Assembly: GCA_030688605.1 (NCBI GenBank)
Contig: JAUYJB010000157.1
Span: forward strand, 1 to 41,751
Source: Hyphomicrobiales bacterium
GTDB lineage: Bacteria > Pseudomonadota > Alphaproteobacteria > Rhizobiales > NORP267
DNA length: 41,751 bases
Reading direction: 5' to 3'
The translations under genes were made by a program, and so were the position numbers. This document shows positions 38,291 through 41,751 of the stretch, piece after piece (position 1 is the stretch's first letter; each line of letters opens with the position of its first letter). Under the pieces are notes generated by a model. The model saw only the letters and a program-made list of their open reading frames with translations, made no database searches and was not told where the DNA came from.

Positions 38291-38350
38291 TCTGTCAACC
38301 GTCGGGGTAGCCCCGCGTCTCGATTGCGTTTACTGCCCCCTAACTCTCGG

Positions 38351-39049
38351 TCACCCCTCCAGCATCGTCTCGCGCACGGTCTCGAATTTGTGCATGACAT
38401 GCTCGCGCAACAGCCGCGACAGGCGCTTTGCGTCGCGGGCGGCGAGCGCCTCGAGAATCTCGCCATGTTCGGCGACGGCCTCCGCCCAGCGCTTCTTCGA
38501 CATGTTGGCGAGATAGCGGGCGCGGACGATGCGACCGGAGAGCGAGCGGTGCATGGCCTCGAGCGTCGGATTGTCGGCGGCCTTCAGCATCAGGGCGTGG
38601 ATCTTCTGGTTGAGCTTGAAATAGGGCGTCAGATCGCGGCGCCGGTAATGCTCGACCATTTCCTCGTGCAGCGCTCTTATCTCGTCGATCTCCTCGTCGG
38701 TGATCCGCTCGCAGGCAAGCTCGCCCGAAAGCGCCTCCAGGCACGCCATGACCGGAAAGACCTCCTCCAGGTCGGCGAGCGTCAGGGCCGCGACCGCGGC
38801 GCCGCGGTTCGGCGTCAGCTTGATCAGCGCCTCGGCGGCGAGCACCTTCAGCGCTTCCCTGAGCGGCGTGCGCGAGACGCCGAAATGCTCGCACAGCGCC
38901 CGCTCCGGCACCTTGGCGCCGGGGCTGAGCGTGCCGTCGTGGATCATGTCGCGAAGCCGGTCGACAAGCTCGGCGTGCAGCGCCCGGCGGACGATCGGCG
39001 CTGCGATCCGCCCCTCGCCTTCGCGCACGGTCTGATCGCTCATCGTCAT
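38351..39049 (-). CDS. GntR-family regulator with FCD domain
   Basis: A 232-residue regulator: the winged helix (about 22-90, LVDRLRDMIHDGTLSPGAKVPERALCEHFGVSRTPLREALKVL, described by its ends) and an all-helical FCD ligand domain (about 95-220) with the metal-binding histidines in FKLNQKIHALML and EHGEILEALAARD. Its ATG overlaps the TGA of the dehydrogenase gene (ATGA), so it is the last gene of that operon and probably regulates it, with a 2-hydroxy acid or its product as ligand. Confidence 0.92.
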   Translation of the reverse strand: MTMSDQTVREGEGRIAAPIVRRALHAELVDRLRDMIHDGTLSPGAKVPERALCEHFGVSRTPLREALKVLAAEALIKLTPNRGAAVAALTLADLEEVFPVMACLEALSGELACERITDEEIDEIRALHEEMVEHYRRRDLTPYFKLNQKIHALMLKAADNPTLEAMHRSLSGRIVRARYLANMSKKRWAEAVAEHGEILEALAARDAKRLSRLLREHVMHKFETVRETMLEG

Positions 39050-41751
39050 TCTCCCTTGGTGTCGAGTGCTTGTGCCAGGACGCGCGCAACGTGGACGGCC
39101 TTTCGGCCGCTGCCTGCGGCGATCTGCTGGCGGCAGGATGTGCCGTCGGCGACGATGTCGGCGTCAGCAGGCGCCGCGCGCACCGCGGGCAGCAGATCCG
39201 CCTCGCCCATGGCCATCGAAATGTCGAAATTCTCCGCCTCGTAGCCGAAGGCGCCGGCCATGCCGCAACAGCCAGACGCGATGGTCGAAACCTCGAGGCC
39301 CGGCACCAGCCGCAGCGCCGTCTCGACCGCGCCCATGGCGCCGAAGGCCTTCTGGTGGCAATGGCCGTGCAGGAGCGCCTTTTTCCCCCGGCGGCACAGC
39401 GGCAGCGACAGGCGACCGGCATCCGCCTCGCCGGCCAGAAACTCCTCGAACAGAAGCGCGCTGTCTGCTATTTCGTCGGCTTCCGCGCCGAGCTTGAGGG
39501 CGGTCATCTCGTCGCGCAGGGTGAACAGGCAGCTCGGCTCGAGCCCGACGATCATGGCGCCGCGGCGCACATGCGGCAGGCAGGATTCGATGAGACGCCG
39601 CGCCTCCTTGCGCGCCTCTTCGACGAGCCCGGCGGACAGGAAGGTGCGCCCGCAGCATAGCGGCCGGCCGCCGTCCAAAGGCTCGGCGGTGGCGACGCGG
39701 TAGCCCGCCGCCGTCAGCACGGCCTGGGCGGCATAAAGATTTTCCGGCTCGTAATAGCGGTTGAAGGTATCGGCCAGCAGCAGAATGTCGGCCTCTTCCG
39801 CCGCCGCGGAGCCGTTGCCCACGAAGACATCCCACCGCCAGCCCGGCAGCTTCCGGCGTGCCGAAAGACCAAGGAGCCGCTGCGACGTCCACGCCGCCCC
39901 CGGCAGAAATTCGCGGGCGTTCATCAGCCACGGCAGCATTGCGGCAAAGGGCGCATAGCGCGGCAGATAGGCGATGATGCGCTCGCGTAAGCTGAGGCCG
40001 TGCGTCCGCGCCCGCGCCGCGGCGACCTCGATCTTCATCCGCGCCATGTCGACGCCGGTCGGGCATTCGCGCCGGCAAGCCTTGCACGAGACGCAGAGAC
40101 TGAGACTGTCGCGCATGTCGTCCGAGGTCAGGGCGTCGGGACCGAGCTGGCCCGAAAGCGCCAGCCGCAGCGCGTTGGCGCGGCCGCGGGTGACGTGCTT
40201 CTCGTCGCCGGTCAAGCGAAACGACGGGCACATGACGCCCGCCGTCACCTGCAGCTTGCGGCAGGCACCGTTGTTGTTGCACATCTCGACCGCGCCCTGA
40301 AAGCCGCCGGCGGCCCCCGGCCACGCCGACCAGTCGAGCGCTGGCGCAAAGTCGGCCGCGCCATAGCCCGGTCCGTAGCGCATCAGGCTGCGGTCGTCCA
40401 TGCGCGGCGCGCGCACGATGCGGCCGGGATTGAGCAGGCCTTCGGGATCGAAGGCGTCCTTCACCTCCTCGAAGGCACGCACCAGGCGTGGCCCGAACAT
40501 CTTTTCGTGGAACTCGGAGCGGGTGATGCCGTCGCCATGTTCGCCGGAATGCGAGCCCTTGTAGCCGCGCACCATCTCGAAGGCTTCCTCGGCGATGGCA
40601 CGCATCGCCTTGACGTCGGTATCGAGCTTCAGGTTGAGCACCGGGCGCACATGCAGGCAGCCGACCGAGGCGTGGGCATACCAAGTGCCGCGCGTTCCGT
40701 GCCTTTCGAAGATCGCCGTCAGCCGCTCCGTATAGTCGGCAAGATCGGCAAGCGGCACGGCGCAGTCCTCGACGAAGGAGACCGGCTTTCCCGCCGACTT
40801 CATCGACATCATGATGTTGAGGCCGGCCTTGCGCACCTCGTTGAGGCCGGCCTGCAGCTCCGGCTCGACCGCCTCGATGACCCCGCCCTCGGGCCAGTTC
40901 AGGCCCAGATCGCCCATCAGCTCGCCGAGGCGCGCAAGTCGGCGCAGATTTTCTTGCTTGTCCTCTTCGGCGAACTCGACCATCAGCAGCGCCGCCGGTT
41001 TGCCGCGCACCAGGCGCTCGATGGTCGGGCGGAACAGGGCGATGTCGCGGGCAAGGCCGATCATCGTGTCGTCGATGAGCTCGACCGCGGTCGGATCGAA
41101 CTTGACGATGTGCTGCGCCGCCTCCATGGCGGCCCGGAAGGTCGGGAAATGGCACACTCCCATGACCTTGGATTTGGGCAGCGGCAACAGCTTGAGCTCG
41201 ATGCGGGTGAACAGCGCCAACGTCCCTTCCGAGCCGACCAGGAGGTGGGCGAGATTGTTGGTTTCGCCGTTGGGCACGAGCGCATCGATATTGTAACCGC
41301 CGACCCGCCGGGTGAGCTTGGGGAAGCGCGCCGCGATCTCGCCCTTCTCGCGGTCGCCGAGCGCCAGCATTTCCTCGAACAGCGCGCGGCCGGCCACGTC
41401 CTCGTTAACAGCCGAAATATCGCGCGGAACGGGCGCGAAGCGAAGCGCCTCGCCGCTTGCCAGAACCGCGTCGATCGCCCGCACATTGTCGCGCATGGTG
41501 CCGTAGCGGATCGAGCGGGCGCCGCAGGAATTGTTGCCGGCCATGCCGCCGATGGTGGCCCTGGACGACGTCGAGACGTCGACCGGAAACCACAGCCCGT
41601 GCGGCTTCAACAGGGCGTTGAGATTGTCGAGCACAATGCCCGGCTCGACCGCGCAGGTCCTCGAGCCCGCGTCGAGGTCGATGAGCCGGCTCGCATGCTT
41701 GGAAAGATCGATGACGAGGGCATCGTTGACGCTCTGGCCGCATTGCGAGGT
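39046..41751 (-). CDS. FAD-linked oxidase / Fe-S 2-hydroxyacid dehydrogenase (YdiJ/GlcD-GlcF fusion type), 5' end cut by the window
   Basis: At least 901 residues; the frame is open to the right edge, so the GTG at 41634 is internal. The first visible part continues the FAD_binding_4 domain (VEPG, STSSRATIGGMAGNNSCGARS), followed by the FAD-oxidase C-terminal domain (GEHGDGITRSEFH) and a Fe-S part with SCKACRRECPTGVD and the upstream CNNNGACRK/MCPS. Two CCG domains follow (LCCGRTF, CCGMAGAFGYE). The design matches YdiJ-like D-2-hydroxyglutarate or D-lactate dehydrogenases feeding quinone. The exact substrate cannot be set. The GntR gene overlaps its end. Confidence 0.9.
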   Translation of the reverse strand, partial: TSQCGQSVNDALVIDLSKHASRLIDLDAGSRTCAVEPGIVLDNLNALLKPHGLWFPVDVSTSSRATIGGMAGNNSCGARSIRYGTMRDNVRAIDAVLASGEALRFAPVPRDISAVNEDVAGRALFEEMLALGDREKGEIAARFPKLTRRVGGYNIDALVPNGETNNLAHLLVGSEGTLALFTRIELKLLPLPKSKVMGVCHFPTFRAAMEAAQHIVKFDPTAVELIDDTMIGLARDIALFRPTIERLVRGKPAALLMVEFAEEDKQENLRRLARLGELMGDLGLNWPEGGVIEAVEPELQAGLNEVRKAGLNIMMSMKSAGKPVSFVEDCAVPLADLADYTERLTAIFERHGTRGTWYAHASVGCLHVRPVLNLKLDTDVKAMRAIAEEAFEMVRGYKGSHSGEHGDGITRSEFHEKMFGPRLVRAFEEVKDAFDPEGLLNPGRIVRAPRMDDRSLMRYGPGYGAADFAPALDWSAWPGAAGGFQGAVEMCNNNGACRKLQVTAGVMCPSFRLTGDEKHVTRGRANALRLALSGQLGPDALTSDDMRDSLSLCVSCKACRRECPTGVDMARMKIEVAAARARTHGLSLRERIIAYLPRYAPFAAMLPWLMNAREFLPGAAWTSQRLLGLSARRKLPGWRWDVFVGNGSAAAEEADILLLADTFNRYYEPENLYAAQAVLTAAGYRVATAEPLDGGRPLCCGRTFLSAGLVEEARKEARRLIESCLPHVRRGAMIVGLEPSCLFTLRDEMTALKLGAEADEIADSALLFEEFLAGEADAGRLSLPLCRRGKKALLHGHCHQKAFGAMGAVETALRLVPGLEVSTIASGCCGMAGAFGYEAENFDISMAMGEADLLPAVRAAPADADIVADGTSCRQQIAAGSGRKAVHVARVLAQALDTKGE

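Overview
The window is a high-G+C (about two thirds) alphaproteobacterial chromosome segment. Several things point to Hyphomicrobiales/Rhizobiales or a close relative: the conserved block dgt-argS-SPOR-nagZ-scpA-scpB-tatABC-serS-surE-pcm, a PopZ gene next to valS, an ExoR-like Sel1 protein, and gene-end repeats of the TAGAGCGG type. No genus can be named from the sequence alone. I saw no rRNA, tRNA, CRISPR array, insertion sequence or prophage.

Layout. (1) 1-3582, minus strand: an aerobic carbon monoxide dehydrogenase cluster in the order coxC-like sensor (MHYT + LytTR), coxM, coxS, coxL; coxL runs off the left edge. The M-S-L order with an MHYT-LytTR gene in front is the arrangement known from form I CO dehydrogenases. 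(2) 3941-17473, minus strand: the housekeeping block, read from dgt down to pcm. It covers dNTP hydrolysis, arginyl- and seryl-tRNA synthetases, a SPOR protein and NagZ (cell wall), ScpAB (chromosome condensation), the Tat export system, SurE and Pcm. A stray FbpC-type ABC ATPase sits between scpB and tatA. (3) 17542-20047: erpA, an unrecognised gene and xthA on the plus strand, with a two-ACT-domain (GcvR-like) gene inserted on the minus strand between a vestigial xthA start and the intact xthA. (4) 20095-26645, minus strand: exoR-like gene, ilvD, valS and popZ. (5) 27052-33728, plus strand: a CecR-like TetR regulator with a clear palindromic operator, its three-gene ABC export operon (HlyD, ATPase, permease), then an RND/MMPL exporter and a small secreted protein. 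(6) 33997-36825, plus strand: an ECF sigma factor, its putative membrane anti-sigma factor and an exported subtilisin-like protease, tightly linked. (7) 36877-38290: a D-amino acid aminotransferase and a low-G+C membrane protein with an Excalibur domain. (8) 38351-41751, minus strand: a large FAD/Fe-S 2-hydroxyacid dehydrogenase, cut by the right edge, with an FCD-type GntR regulator as the last gene of its operon.

Most unusual points. In the sigma/anti-sigma/protease operon, the periplasmic part of the anti-sigma factor looks like the propeptide of the neighbouring protease, which suggests an envelope sensing circuit. SerRS and ValRS each carry an extra in-frame segment of about 50% G+C with foreign codon use, and ArgRS has a patch of similar composition without extra length. 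Two identical 10-mers 20 bp apart lie in front of coxM, as expected for a LytTR operator. A truncated copy of the xthA start marks an insertion event.
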